In this document: piece after piece, positions 9,116-17,916 of the stretch | Position numbering within the stretch: the first letter of the stretch is position 1 | Layout: every line of letters begins with the position of its first letter | DNA from: Ferruginibacter sp. | GTDB lineage: Bacteria > Bacteroidota > Bacteroidia > Chitinophagales > Chitinophagaceae | Length of the DNA stretch: 43,097 bases | Direction of reading: 5' to 3' | Assembly (NCBI GenBank): GCA_030655145.1 | Contig: JAURWD010000292.1 | Coordinates: 1-43,097, forward strand | Position numbers and translations under genes: made by a program | The notes under the pieces: generated by a model | The model's database searches: none | What the model was told of the DNA's origin: nothing | The model's input: the letters and a program-made list of their open reading frames with translations, nothing else

Positions 9116-10483
9116 ATGAAAGACATTACCGGTTCTTCCAGGCGGAATTTTATTAAAAAGCTGGCAGCTTCGTCCGCGGCTGTTGCAATTGGAACCCAGG
9201 TTTTTGCCGAAGAAAAAAGGCAGGGTTTCCACGAATCATTAAAAAGACTTCCCCACAGTGTAAATGATAACATTAACATCGCGTTGATCGGTGCGGGAGG
9301 AATGGGAACGCAGGATACGCTGACGGCGTTATCCGTGCCTGGCGTAAAATTGGTGGCAGTTTGCGATCTGTATGATGGCCGCTTAAAAGAAGCAAAGACG
9401 CGCTGGGGCGCAGATATTTTTACTACCCGGAGCTATAAAGAAATATTAAGCCGAAAGGATGTTGACGCAGTTATTGTTGGAACTCCTGATCATTGGCACC
9501 AACAAATTTCGATCGATGCCATGCGAGCCGGCAAACACGTGTATTGCGAAAAGCCAATGGTGCATGACATCTCGGAGGGACCAGCCGTTATCAAGGCACA
9601 AAAAGAAACTGGGAAGATCTTCCAGGTGGGCAGCCAGGGCGTTTCGTCGCTCGGCAACGAAAAAGCCAAACAATTATTGAAGGATGGTGCAATCGGTGAA
9701 CTTAATTACGCTGAAGGTTTTTGGGCGCGCCACTCACCAACAGGCGCCTGGCAGTACCCGATCCCAACCGATGCTTCTGCTCAAACTGTAGACTGGGATA
9801 CCTTCGTAAGCAATACAAAAAAACGCCCCTTTGATGCAACGCGTTTTTTCCGCTGGAGAAATTACCGCGACTATGGCACCGGCATGGCTGGTGACCTGTT
9901 CGTACATCTTTTTTCAAGCCTACATTTTATTACTGATTCTTACGGACCGAATAAAGTATATGCTGCCGGCGGGCTCCGCTACTGGAAAGACGGCCGCGAG
10001 GTGCCCGATGTGTTGCTGGGATCATTCGACTACCCGCAGAGCCAGGCACATTCGCCCTTTAATTTATCGCTGCGCTGCAATTTTGTTGATGGCACAAGTG
10101 GCACCACATATTTAAAGCTGGTTGGTAGTGAAGGCTCCATGGACGTTACCTGGGATTCGGTGGCACTTAAGAGAAACAAAACAACTGTCTCAGACGATCC
10201 TTTTTTTATTGAGCAAATGAAGAAAGCGGGCAAACCTGTCACCGACCGGAAAAGAATTCTTCCACCGGAAGAATATACGTTCGCTGCAGAGAAAGATTAT
10301 AAAGGCGGGCCCTACGACCACTTTGTGAATTTCTTCAATGCGATCCGTAACAATGGCAAGGTGGTTGAAGATGCTGTGTTCGGTTATCGCGCCGCTGCGC
10401 CCGCGTTGTTGTGCAACGATAGTTATAACCAGGATACCGCGATCCTCTGGAATCCCGAACAAATGCAACTGGTAAAAAAATAA
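9116..10483 (+). CDS. Tat-exported Gfo/Idh/MocA family oxidoreductase
   Basis: The 455-residue NAD(P)-dependent sugar dehydrogenase-like protein carries a twin-arginine signal (SRRNFIK, residues 8-14) followed by an Ala-rich hydrophobic stretch, so it is probably folded and cofactor-loaded before export. The Rossmann motif is IALIGAGGMGTQD (about 55-67), and the family EKP motif is in HVYCEKPMVHD (Glu145-Pro147). A C-terminal alpha/beta substrate domain follows. Related proteins oxidise or reduce C3 of glycosides. Its position between two DUF1080 hydrolases supports a role in making or resolving 3-keto sugars in the periplasm. It lies only 11 bases before the next gene. Confidence 0.92.
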   Translation: MKDITGSSRRNFIKKLAASSAAVAIGTQVFAEEKRQGFHESLKRLPHSVNDNINIALIGAGGMGTQDTLTALSVPGVKLVAVCDLYDGRLKEAKTRWGADIFTTRSYKEILSRKDVDAVIVGTPDHWHQQISIDAMRAGKHVYCEKPMVHDISEGPAVIKAQKETGKIFQVGSQGVSSLGNEKAKQLLKDGAIGELNYAEGFWARHSPTGAWQYPIPTDASAQTVDWDTFVSNTKKRPFDATRFFRWRNYRDYGTGMAGDLFVHLFSSLHFITDSYGPNKVYAAGGLRYWKDGREVPDVLLGSFDYPQSQAHSPFNLSLRCNFVDGTSGTTYLKLVGSEGSMDVTWDSVALKRNKTTVSDDPFFIEQMKKAGKPVTDRKRILPPEEYTFAAEKDYKGGPYDHFVNFFNAIRNNGKVVEDAVFGYRAAAPALLCNDSYNQDTAILWNPEQMQLVKK

Positions 10484-10494
10484 AAACAACCAAG

Positions 10495-11199
10495 ATGAAC
10501 AAGAATGTAATAACAGGAACCATTGCAGTGCTCGTGCTGCTCGTGTGCGCATCTTTTATTTCTGCATCCCGAAAAGGAAAAGAAAACTGGATCAGTCTTT
10601 TTGATGGCAAAACGCTCAACGGTTGGCATGGTTTCAACAAGTCCGGTGAAATCAAAAACTGGGCAATCGAAGATGGCGCGATGGTTTGCCTGGGTGCTGC
10701 CGCTGACGCACATGGTGGTGATATTGTGACCAACGAAATGTATGATAATTTTGAATTGAAATGGGAATGGAAAATTAGTAAGGGAGGCAATAGCGGCGTG
10801 ATGTATCACGTGGTTGAAAGCGAAAAATACAAAGCGCCTTATGAAACCGGCCCGGAATACCAGATGATCGATGACATTGATTTCCCTCAAAAGCTGGAAG
10901 ACTGGCAGAAAACAGGAGCTGACTACGCGATGAACACAGCCAACGATCAGAAAAAAGTAATGCCCATCGGCGAATGGAACACGAGCCGGATCATCTTTGA
11001 TAAAGGGCATGTAGAGCATTGGCTCAACGGCAAAAAGATAATTGACTTCCAGGCCTGGGATGCTAAATGGAATAAAGAAAAAGCAGAAGGCAAGTGGAAA
11101 GATTATCCTGATTATGGCCTGGCGAAAACAGGGTTGATCGCTTTACAGGATCATGGCAACAAAGCATATTTTAAAAATATCATGATCAGGAAATTATAG
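10495..11199 (+). CDS. Exported DUF1080 protein (3-keto-disaccharide hydrolase family), second copy
   Basis: The 234-residue protein has a hydrophobic N-terminal signal (about 6-24) and a DUF1080 domain starting at ISLFDGKTLNGWHGF. Typical family elements are LKWEWKISKGGNSGVMYHV, YETGPEYQMIDD and ALQDHGNKAYFKNI. It is more complete than the first DUF1080 copy, with the longer loop containing the ETGPEYQ and DW segments. The two are clearly diverged paralogues, not a recent duplication. It closes the three-gene unit and is followed by a strong terminator. Confidence 0.9.
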   Translation: MNKNVITGTIAVLVLLVCASFISASRKGKENWISLFDGKTLNGWHGFNKSGEIKNWAIEDGAMVCLGAAADAHGGDIVTNEMYDNFELKWEWKISKGGNSGVMYHVVESEKYKAPYETGPEYQMIDDIDFPQKLEDWQKTGADYAMNTANDQKKVMPIGEWNTSRIIFDKGHVEHWLNGKKIIDFQAWDAKWNKEKAEGKWKDYPDYGLAKTGLIALQDHGNKAYFKNIMIRKL

Positions 11200-11221
11200 T
11201 TTACCTGCTTCCTGGTAAAAT

Positions 11222-11249
11222 AAAAAGGCACCTGTTTGGGTGCCTTTTT
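11222..11249. terminator. Bidirectional terminator between convergent genes
   Basis: A perfect 11-bp stem (aaaaaggcacc at 11222-11232, ggtgccttttt at 11239-11249) has a 6-base loop and is A-rich on one side and T-rich on the other. It can stop transcription from the DUF1080 operon (plus) and from the DegT aminotransferase gene (minus), which end on either side of it. Confidence 0.9.
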
Positions 11250-11269
11250 ATTTTATATCAATATCCAAC

Positions 11270-12487
11270 TCAATAAGTAACTGCGTGTTGCTGCAATACT
11301 TTGTGGATGACTGCTGTCATTTGCTCACCTTTCGTTTTGATCTGCTCCTCTGTCCAGCACAAATTGATGAGGGTGGAAATACACCTGCTCATTACTGCAT
11401 CGCTGGCAGTGAAATCTTTTCCAGCATGGTGGATCACAGCTGCTTTCAGATCAGGGTGTAGTTTATTCAGCGTAACTGAATTTTTCAGGTGATCCCATTT
11501 GCTGATGTAATGCCAGTTATTGTCAAACCAATAAAAACTTCCTGCAATAATTCCCTGCGCCTTTAGTTCGGCAACAACCTGTTTGGTTATTTCGGCAGTT
11601 GGCAAAAACCAGCTCAGGAAAGTGCAACTATCACCGGCTTCATCCGGTATGCGGCGATAGGTTATTTCAGGAATGGTTGACAAAATCGCTTTTAAAGCAG
11701 CATGATTTTTTTTCTGGGTAGAAAGAAAAGTATCCAGCTTCCTGATCTGGGCGAGGCCTACTGCCGCATGAAGCTCGCTTATGCGGAAATTGTAGCCGAT
11801 AAACGGATGAAGATCTGCTCCGCGGTCTACACCTTTATGATCATGCCCGTGGTCGCTGTATCCGTCACTGCTGGTATACACATCTTCGCGGTTGGTCATC
11901 ACCACGCCACCCTCGGCACAGGTGATCGTTTTCACAAAATCGAAACTGAAAGTTCCTGCGTCTCCGATGGTACCCAGCATTTTTCCTTTATAAGTTCCAC
12001 CGATGCTTTGACAAGCATCTTCAATCAGGACGAGGTCATGTTCTTTACAAATTGCTACGAGTGCATCCAGGTCGGCCATGCTTCCGCACATATGGACGGG
12101 CATGATGCACTTTGTTTTCGATGTTACAGCCTGCCGGACAGCCGCCGGGCTTAAGGTCAAGGTATCATCCACATCAACCAATACAGGTATGGCGCCCACG
12201 CTGAGCACCGCTTCAAAACTCGCCACGAACGTGAAGGCGGGCACAATTACCTCATCACCATAACCGACACCAAGCGCACTTAGCGCGGTGGTTAAAGCTG
12301 CGGTTCCACTGCTTACCAGTTGGGCGTATTTACACCCAAAAACCTCAGTGATCGCGGTCTCCAGTTCCTTTGCTTTCCAGATCCCTTTTCTTGGCCCGTC
12401 AAATCCATACCGCATGAGGATGCCGGTCTCCAAAACATCGGTTACTTCTTTGCGTTCTTCAGCTCCAAAAAATTCATATCCTGGCAT
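11270..12487 (-). CDS. DegT/DnrJ/EryC1/StrS family PLP-dependent aminotransferase
   Basis: This family transfers an amino group to keto-sugars and related compounds. The 405-residue protein contains VSSGTAALTTALSAL (cofactor phosphate-binding region), IEDACQSIGG with the PLP-contacting Asp157, and FDFVKTITCAEGG with the likely Schiff-base Lys186. I start at the ATG at 12487 (MPGYEFFGAEERKEV); a TTG two codons further upstream is less likely. There are no nucleotide-sugar genes around it, so the pathway is unknown. It could serve cell-surface glycan synthesis or a secondary metabolite. It is a single-gene unit between a terminator and its own promoter. Confidence 0.9.
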   Translation of the reverse strand: MPGYEFFGAEERKEVTDVLETGILMRYGFDGPRKGIWKAKELETAITEVFGCKYAQLVSSGTAALTTALSALGVGYGDEVIVPAFTFVASFEAVLSVGAIPVLVDVDDTLTLSPAAVRQAVTSKTKCIMPVHMCGSMADLDALVAICKEHDLVLIEDACQSIGGTYKGKMLGTIGDAGTFSFDFVKTITCAEGGVVMTNREDVYTSSDGYSDHGHDHKGVDRGADLHPFIGYNFRISELHAAVGLAQIRKLDTFLSTQKKNHAALKAILSTIPEITYRRIPDEAGDSCTFLSWFLPTAEITKQVVAELKAQGIIAGSFYWFDNNWHYISKWDHLKNSVTLNKLHPDLKAAVIHHAGKDFTASDAVMSRCISTLINLCWTEEQIKTKGEQMTAVIHKVLQQHAVTY

Positions 12488-12524
12488 ATCCAAAAATTTT
12501 ATTGTTGAAATACAACTAGCCTCA

Positions 12525-12532
12525 CAAAGGTA
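12525..12532 (-). promoter_or_regulatory. Candidate -7 box (TACCTTTG) for the DegT aminotransferase gene
   Basis: Read on the minus strand this is TACCTTTG, a perfect match to the Bacteroidota TAnnTTTG box, 37 bases before the ATG at 12487. No good TTTG -33 element is seen 19-21 bases upstream, so the call is tentative. Confidence 0.4.
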
Positions 12533-12641
12533 GCCAAAGCCATTTACTAATTATCCCCGGAAACCGGGGTTTGATCTAAATCGATGTTGTTGTTTTAACA
12601 AAAAGGTCGGCTTAGGAAACGAGCCGAGTCGGGAAAGTGAC

Positions 12642-12649
12642 TAACTTTG
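12642..12649 (+). promoter_or_regulatory. Candidate -7 box (TAACTTTG) directly before the small membrane protein
   Basis: TAACTTTG is a perfect TAnnTTTG match ending only 7 bases before the ATG at 12657. With normal spacing transcription would start at or within a few bases of the start codon, giving a leaderless or nearly leaderless mRNA. The -33 element is not obvious. Confidence 0.45.
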
Positions 12650-12656
12650 CGAAAGA

Positions 12657-12896
12657 ATGAAAAAGGCTGCAATCATATTATCACTTGTGTTGGCTACCCT
12701 GGTTTTCGTCCCCGCAATTTCGACAGCGCAATGTTCACTTTGCACGAAGACCGCCCAGCAATTAGGTGAAAAGCCCGCCCAGGGCCTGAACTCAGGCATC
12801 CTGTATTTGATGATCATGCCATTCGCAATTGTTGGTTTCATTGGCTTTCGCTGGTGGAAAAACAATAAGGCAGTAGAAGACCAGGAAGCAGCCTAG
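12657..12896 (+). CDS. Small membrane protein with N-terminal CxxC
   Basis: The 79-residue protein has a signal-like segment (about 4-24) ending at STAQ, then CSLCTKTAQQLGEKPAQG, then one membrane helix (about 45-63) and a charged tail. The layout (exported CxxC, then GLNSGILYLM, then a TM helix with a WWKNN end) looks like a small conserved Bacteroidota protein family without a named function. The CxxC could bind metal or heme, or form a disulfide in the periplasm. The metalloprotease gene follows after 56 bases. Confidence 0.75.
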   Translation: MKKAAIILSLVLATLVFVPAISTAQCSLCTKTAQQLGEKPAQGLNSGILYLMIMPFAIVGFIGFRWWKNNKAVEDQEAA

Positions 12897-12952
12897 TCAA
12901 TCAATTTTCCCAAAACATACTTTCTTTATCTTGTGAGCACTAAATACTGCTC

Positions 12953-15376
12953 ATGAAATATCTCCTGCTCTCGCTTGTATTTGCCAGCCAATTGGTTTGT
13001 GCTCAAAAGCTTTCTTCCATAACAGACAAAACAAAAGACATGAAAAAGCTGGAAGGTTTTTTCAATGCCTATTGGGAGGAATCGAGTGGTAAGCTATGGC
13101 TGGAGATCAGCCGCATTGATACAGAAATTTTGTATCAACAATCGTTACCTGCAGGACTTGGGTCCAACGACGTGGGCTTAGACCGTGGCTTACTGGGCGA
13201 TACCAGGCTTGTAAAATTTATAAGGATCGGCAGGAAAGTTTTGATGGTGGAACCGAATTATGGTTTCCGGGCGATCACAAAAGATGCCAATGAACGAAGG
13301 GCCGTGGAGCAGTCATTTGCTCAATCTATTCTTTGGGGTTTTCTGGTGGAAGCTGAGACGGGTGAGACTGTGCTGGTAGATGCGACTGATTTCTTTCTTC
13401 GGGATGCCATGCGCACGGCAAACAGGTTAAAAAGCTCGCAGCAAGGGAACTATACTTTTGATAAAACCCGTTCCGCATTTCACCTCACCGGAACTAAAAA
13501 CTTTCCCCTCAATACCGAAATTGAAACCCTCATTACACTGGTGAATACGGATGGTACAACCGGCAATTATGTGCGCTCTGTAACACCTTCCGCAGAAGCG
13601 ATCTCGCTTCGTGTGCATCACTCGTTTGTGCAATTGCCCGGCCCGGGCTACGAGCCCAGGACATTTGATATCCGCAGTGGATTCATCAACACTTCCTATT
13701 TTGATTATAGCACCCCGGTTGCGGAACCAATTGAAAAACACCTTGTCATTCGCCATCGCCTGAAGAAAAAAGATCCGGCTGCAACTATGAGTGAGCCCGA
13801 AAAGCCAATCATTTATTACCTGGATAACGGCACGCCCGAACCAATTCGAAGTGCGCTACTGGAAGGGGCTGGTTGGTGGAACCAGGCCTTTGAGGCTGCA
13901 GGTTACAAGAATGCGTTCCAGGTAAAAATTTTGCCGGATTCCGCAGACCCAATGGACATCCGGTACAATGTGATTAACTGGGTACATCGCTCCACCCGGG
14001 GCTGGAGTTACGGGGCCGCGGTTGTTGACCCCCGCACGGGTGAGATCATTAAGGGCCAGGTATCATTAGGATCGTTACGCGTTCGGCAGGATTACCTAAT
14101 TGCCCAGGGCTTGCTGGCGCCGTTTGAAAATGGCCTGCCGGCCGATGACAAAATGTTGGCGATGGCCCTGGATCGGTTGAAACAATTATCTGCCCACGAA
14201 GTGGGCCATACCATCGGGCTAATGCACAATTATGCCGCAAGTGTGAGCAACCGGGCGAGCGTGATGGATTACCCTCATCCGTTGGTAAAACTTTCCGCCA
14301 ATGGCGACCTGGATTTTTCAAAGTCATATGATCTTAAAATAGGTGAGTGGGATAAGGCCGCCATTACCTGGGGGTACCAGGATTTTCCAAAAGCAGTGGA
14401 TGAGAAAAAAGCACTCAACGAAATTTTGACGGCTGCCGCACAAAAGGGATTACAATTTATTAGTGACAGGGATGCACGAGCGCCGGGGGGACTTCACCCG
14501 AATGCTCACCTCTGGGATGGAGGTGCTGACCCGATCTCAGAACTCCAGGAAATGAAAAAGATTCGCACGAAAGCCTTGGCCCGGTTCGGTGAAAAAAATA
14601 TCCGGCCGGGTACGCCGATGGCGCTGCTCGAAGATGTGCTGGTACCCGTTTATCTCTACCATCGCTACCAGCTAGAGGCCGTTTCGAAGTGGGTGGGCGG
14701 AATGAATTATACTTACGCTTCCCGGGGCGACGGTCAGCTCGTGACGAAAGCAATTCCTAAAGCAGATCAGCTGCGGGCTTTGCAGGCCGTTATCGATTGC
14801 CTCGATCCCTCATTTCTCCATCTCCCGGATAACATCGTACGCCTCGTTCCCCCGCGGCCGGCCGGGTATGGGTTCAACAGTGAATTATTCCGCAAGCGGA
14901 CGGGCCTCGCATTTGACGCCCTCGCGCCGGCAGAGACTGCTGCAGATTTTCCTTTATCCTTCCTGTTCAACACGGAAAGACTTAACCGGATGGTGCAATA
15001 CGAAGTTGCTAATGAAGGGCTTGGAGCTGCAGAAATGATCGACGTACTCGTGGCTAAAACCTGGAAAGCCGCTCCACGGACAGGCATGGAACGATTGATC
15101 CAGCAACAAACCGCCCAGGTGTTACTAACTTATTTACTGGCCGCTTCGGTGAATGATAATGCGTCATTTCAAACCAGGGCGGTAGTGCACAAGGTGCTGG
15201 ATGACCTGAAAAAATACATCCAAGTACAGCAGAAAACTACCACAGTTAGCGGGCAGGCAGCGCATTACTTGTTAGCGCTTGCGAGGATGGAATCGCCTGC
15301 TGATGCCAAACCGCTATTACATAAAGAAATGCCACCGGGTGCGCCCATCGGGTGCGACCTGGAAACGGGATTTTAA
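12953..15376 (+). CDS. Exported zinc-dependent metalloprotease (metzincin-like, DUF5117/DUF5118 type)
   Basis: The 807-residue protein has a signal peptide ending near VCAQ (residues 1-18). The catalytic zinc site is the metzincin pattern HExxHxxGxxH, seen as HEVGHTIGLMH (His415, Glu416, His419, His425). A Met-turn candidate follows in RASVMDYPHP (Met438). The N-terminal half (about 30-290) matches the DUF5117/5118-type domains of this Bacteroidota family, and a long helical C-terminal region follows the catalytic domain. The substrate is unknown; an extracellular or periplasmic peptidase role is expected. It is probably transcribed with, or just after, the small CxxC protein. Confidence 0.9.
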   Translation: MKYLLLSLVFASQLVCAQKLSSITDKTKDMKKLEGFFNAYWEESSGKLWLEISRIDTEILYQQSLPAGLGSNDVGLDRGLLGDTRLVKFIRIGRKVLMVEPNYGFRAITKDANERRAVEQSFAQSILWGFLVEAETGETVLVDATDFFLRDAMRTANRLKSSQQGNYTFDKTRSAFHLTGTKNFPLNTEIETLITLVNTDGTTGNYVRSVTPSAEAISLRVHHSFVQLPGPGYEPRTFDIRSGFINTSYFDYSTPVAEPIEKHLVIRHRLKKKDPAATMSEPEKPIIYYLDNGTPEPIRSALLEGAGWWNQAFEAAGYKNAFQVKILPDSADPMDIRYNVINWVHRSTRGWSYGAAVVDPRTGEIIKGQVSLGSLRVRQDYLIAQGLLAPFENGLPADDKMLAMALDRLKQLSAHEVGHTIGLMHNYAASVSNRASVMDYPHPLVKLSANGDLDFSKSYDLKIGEWDKAAITWGYQDFPKAVDEKKALNEILTAAAQKGLQFISDRDARAPGGLHPNAHLWDGGADPISELQEMKKIRTKALARFGEKNIRPGTPMALLEDVLVPVYLYHRYQLEAVSKWVGGMNYTYASRGDGQLVTKAIPKADQLRALQAVIDCLDPSFLHLPDNIVRLVPPRPAGYGFNSELFRKRTGLAFDALAPAETAADFPLSFLFNTERLNRMVQYEVANEGLGAAEMIDVLVAKTWKAAPRTGMERLIQQQTAQVLLTYLLAASVNDNASFQTRAVVHKVLDDLKKYIQVQQKTTTVSGQAAHYLLALARMESPADAKPLLHKEMPPGAPIGCDLETGF

Positions 15377-15407
15377 TTTAACCGAAAGGATAAGATGGAG
15401 GAATATA

Positions 15408-16304
15408 TTAATGCAGGCTTTCAACAAAGCGATACAAATTGAAAGTTGAGCCTGCAGCTTCAATCGCCGTTTTTAAACTTGCCTTGTCGATATCCTTCAT
15501 TCTTTTTTGTTGGAGAAGGAAATAGGCTTTTTCAGCAAGCAGCCAGCTTCGTCTTGGATTGGAACTGCGATGTAACGGGTGGCTGCTTATGGCTTCGAAT
15601 AGTTCTGGAATGCCGTCTTTCCGTGAAGCAACAGTCTTCATTACCGGGATGGGGATGTCGGTTTTATGAAACGCGGGAGCAAGCATCAGGCGAAGATTTT
15701 TTACAAACAGGTCCGCATCGGGACGGTCTGATTTGTTCACCACGAAGATATCAGCAATCTCCATCAGGCCAGCCTTCATGGTTTGCACTTCATCACCAGC
15801 CTCAGGAACTACCACAACTACGGTAATATCTGCCAGCCCGGCTATCTCAATTTCGCTTTGCCCTACGCCAACAGTTTCTACAATGATGTAATCGAAAGGT
15901 GATGCCTTTAACAGATCCGTCAGCTCAATGATCTTTGGGTGCAGTCCGCCCAGGGAGCCGCGAGTGGCAAGCGAGCGGATAAACACGCTGGGGTTGTTGT
16001 ACCAGTCGCTCATGCGGATCCGGTCACCCAGCAAGGCCCCCAGGTTAAATGGCGAGGAAGGGTCGATGCAAAGCACCGCCACCTTTTTTCCCTGTTGAAC
16101 GATGAGCTCGATCAAAGCATCGGTAAGGGTGCTTTTTCCCGCCCCCGGCGGGCCAGTAATACCAATAACAGGTGTTGGAGAACCAGGAAGCGACTGAAGC
16201 AGGGTTTCGTATCCTGCAACCTCGTTTTCTACGAGTGAGATACAGCGGGCCAAGGCTTTTACATCTCCTTGCTGAACCTGGTGCAGGAAGTTTTTCCACA
16301 TCAA
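15408..16304 (-). CDS. meaB: Methylmalonyl-CoA mutase-associated GTPase MeaB (ArgK family)
   Basis: This G3E P-loop GTPase protects and reloads B12-dependent methylmalonyl-CoA mutase. In 298 residues it shows GITGPPGAGKSTLTDAL (Walker A, about 48-64), the ETVGVGQSE switch region and NKSDRPDADLF (guanine specificity). The N-terminal helical part with ALARCISLVENE is typical. It is at the short end of family length. No mutase gene is in the window, so it acts in trans on a mutase encoded elsewhere. It is divergent from the Lon-domain gene and its stop lies 31 bases from the end of the convergent metalloprotease gene. Confidence 0.94.
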   Translation of the reverse strand: MMWKNFLHQVQQGDVKALARCISLVENEVAGYETLLQSLPGSPTPVIGITGPPGAGKSTLTDALIELIVQQGKKVAVLCIDPSSPFNLGALLGDRIRMSDWYNNPSVFIRSLATRGSLGGLHPKIIELTDLLKASPFDYIIVETVGVGQSEIEIAGLADITVVVVVPEAGDEVQTMKAGLMEIADIFVVNKSDRPDADLFVKNLRLMLAPAFHKTDIPIPVMKTVASRKDGIPELFEAISSHPLHRSSNPRRSWLLAEKAYFLLQQKRMKDIDKASLKTAIEAAGSTFNLYRFVESLH

Positions 16305-16466
16305 ACAAAATTCATTGTAAAAAAATCAAATTCCAAAAATTGGCGGTCGGGGGAAATAGCGCTAGCGCCTCAAAATTCTTACGACAAAGCACCATTGTTC
16401 TTCGCGCCGCCTGAACTCTTCGTCTGCCTATTCGTTATTACCTTCGATCAAATTTTATTGCAGGCC

Positions 16467-17102
16467 ATGACAAACTTCATCCCCATATTTCCACTCAGTA
16501 TTGTGGTTTATCCCGGCGAAGAACTGAACCTACACATTTTTGAACCGCGCTATAAACAGCTCATCACCGATATTCATCAAAACAAAAAGCCGTTCGGCAT
16601 TCCCGCCGTGATCGATAATAAGATGAACGAAATCGGGACGCTGGTTGAGCTGCTTGAGATCACGAAACTGTATGACAATGGAGAGATGGATATAAAAACC
16701 AAGGGCACTACCGTTTTCCGCATGCTCGAAATGGTAAAGGATATCCCGGATAAACTTTACAGCGGTGCCATCGTGACCTACCCGGAAAACAAAGGCAAAG
16801 GAAACCGCGACCTGATGGAGAAAGTTATTGCAGGCATCCGCCAGCTCCATGCTATCCTTAAAATAAAAAAAGATTTTAACCGGCCCGAAACCGACCTCTG
16901 GAGTTATGAAGTGGCACATCACGCCGGTTTGTCGCTTGCCGAAGAGTATGAACTACTCGGGCTCTTCCACGAATTACAACGGGAAGAATACCTGAAACAG
17001 CACTTGCAAAAAGTGCTGCCGGTTGTATCCGAAATGGAAAGCCTGAAAGAAAAGATAAAGCTGAACGGCCATTTTAAAAACCTGAGTGGATTTGATATTT
17101 AG
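16467..17102 (+). CDS. Stand-alone LON substrate-binding domain protein
   Basis: The 211-residue protein consists of only the Lon N-terminal (LAN/PUA-like) substrate-binding domain. It shows FIPIFPLSIVVYPGEELNLH and IFEPRYKQLI at the start and a helical C-terminal part. There is no AAA+ ATPase or Ser-Lys protease domain. The open frame runs upstream to 16269, but the domain begins at the ATG at 16467 (MTNFIPIFPL), which I take as the start. The function of single-domain members is not established; a substrate-binding adaptor is a guess. It lies 64 bases before coaX. Confidence 0.9.
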   Translation: MTNFIPIFPLSIVVYPGEELNLHIFEPRYKQLITDIHQNKKPFGIPAVIDNKMNEIGTLVELLEITKLYDNGEMDIKTKGTTVFRMLEMVKDIPDKLYSGAIVTYPENKGKGNRDLMEKVIAGIRQLHAILKIKKDFNRPETDLWSYEVAHHAGLSLAEEYELLGLFHELQREEYLKQHLQKVLPVVSEMESLKEKIKLNGHFKNLSGFDI

Positions 17103-17166
17103 TTGTCAGCGCTCCACCAGGTCTTCAGTAAATAAAAATATTTCCCATCATCATTAGTTATAAATC

Positions 17167-17916
17167 ATGATCCCCGCGCTGAAGAATGTTACGAAAACTC
17201 TTTGTCTTGACTTCGGCAACACCCGGTTGAAAGCTGCCATTTTTGAAAACGATCAACTCGTGAAAGAATGGGTATTACCGGATGATAGCGATGAAACGGT
17301 TGATGGCCTGCTTGCAGAACACCAGCCGCAGAAAAGCATTCTTTCCTCGGTGATCAATCACAATGCAGGCATCGAAACCATTCTGGCTGAAAAGTCCCGC
17401 TTTCACAAACTCTCACATTTAACGAAGATAAATTTTACAACCGCCGTTGGTAAACCGGAGACCATTGGGGCAGATCGGCTGGCCTTACTGGCAGCAGCGG
17501 TGCATTATTTTCCGAATAAGAATAACCTGGTCGTCAGCCTGGGCAGTTGCATCACGTATAATTTCATTAATCAAAACAATGATTTCCTCGGCGGCAGCAT
17601 TTCGCCGGGCATGGAAATGCGGTTTAAATCGATGCATGATCATACAGCCCTGCTCCCGCTCGTTAAAAAAGACTGGAACTTCCCGGTGTTGGGGTATGAT
17701 ACCAAAACAAATTTGCAGAGTGGAGTCATTGCCGGCATAACTTACGAAATCGACGGCTACATTGAGTTTTACGAGAAAAGTTACGGCAACTTTAACGCGG
17801 TTTTAACCGGGGGCGATGCGGCCTATTTTGGTCGTCAGCTTAAAAAGGAGATATTTGCAGACTCAAATTTTTTATTTAAAGGACTGTATGCACTCAGCGA
17901 AACTAACAATGTCTAA
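17167..17916 (+). CDS. coaX: Type III pantothenate kinase
   Basis: CoaX phosphorylates pantothenate, the first step of CoA biosynthesis, and belongs to the ASKHA fold. The 249-residue protein has the phosphate-1 motif LDFGNTRLK (Asp15, Asn18), IGADRLALLAAAVH (about 100-113), LGSCITYNFI, GGSISPGMEMR and VLTGGDAAYFGRQL. These match the CoaX family in order. Its last 8 bases overlap the start of the outer-membrane protein gene, so expression of the two is likely coupled. Confidence 0.95.
   Translation: MIPALKNVTKTLCLDFGNTRLKAAIFENDQLVKEWVLPDDSDETVDGLLAEHQPQKSILSSVINHNAGIETILAEKSRFHKLSHLTKINFTTAVGKPETIGADRLALLAAAVHYFPNKNNLVVSLGSCITYNFINQNNDFLGGSISPGMEMRFKSMHDHTALLPLVKKDWNFPVLGYDTKTNLQSGVIAGITYEIDGYIEFYEKSYGNFNAVLTGGDAAYFGRQLKKEIFADSNFLFKGLYALSETNNV

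Noticed and set aside
10423..11019. 198-residue open frame opposite the second DUF1080 gene
   Set aside because: Antisense to a clear exported family member; composition is a shadow of the real gene.
16359..16368. 10-bp palindrome gcgctagcgc between meaB and the Lon-domain gene
   Set aside because: Well placed for an operator, but 10-bp palindromes are common by chance and no promoter box aligns with it.
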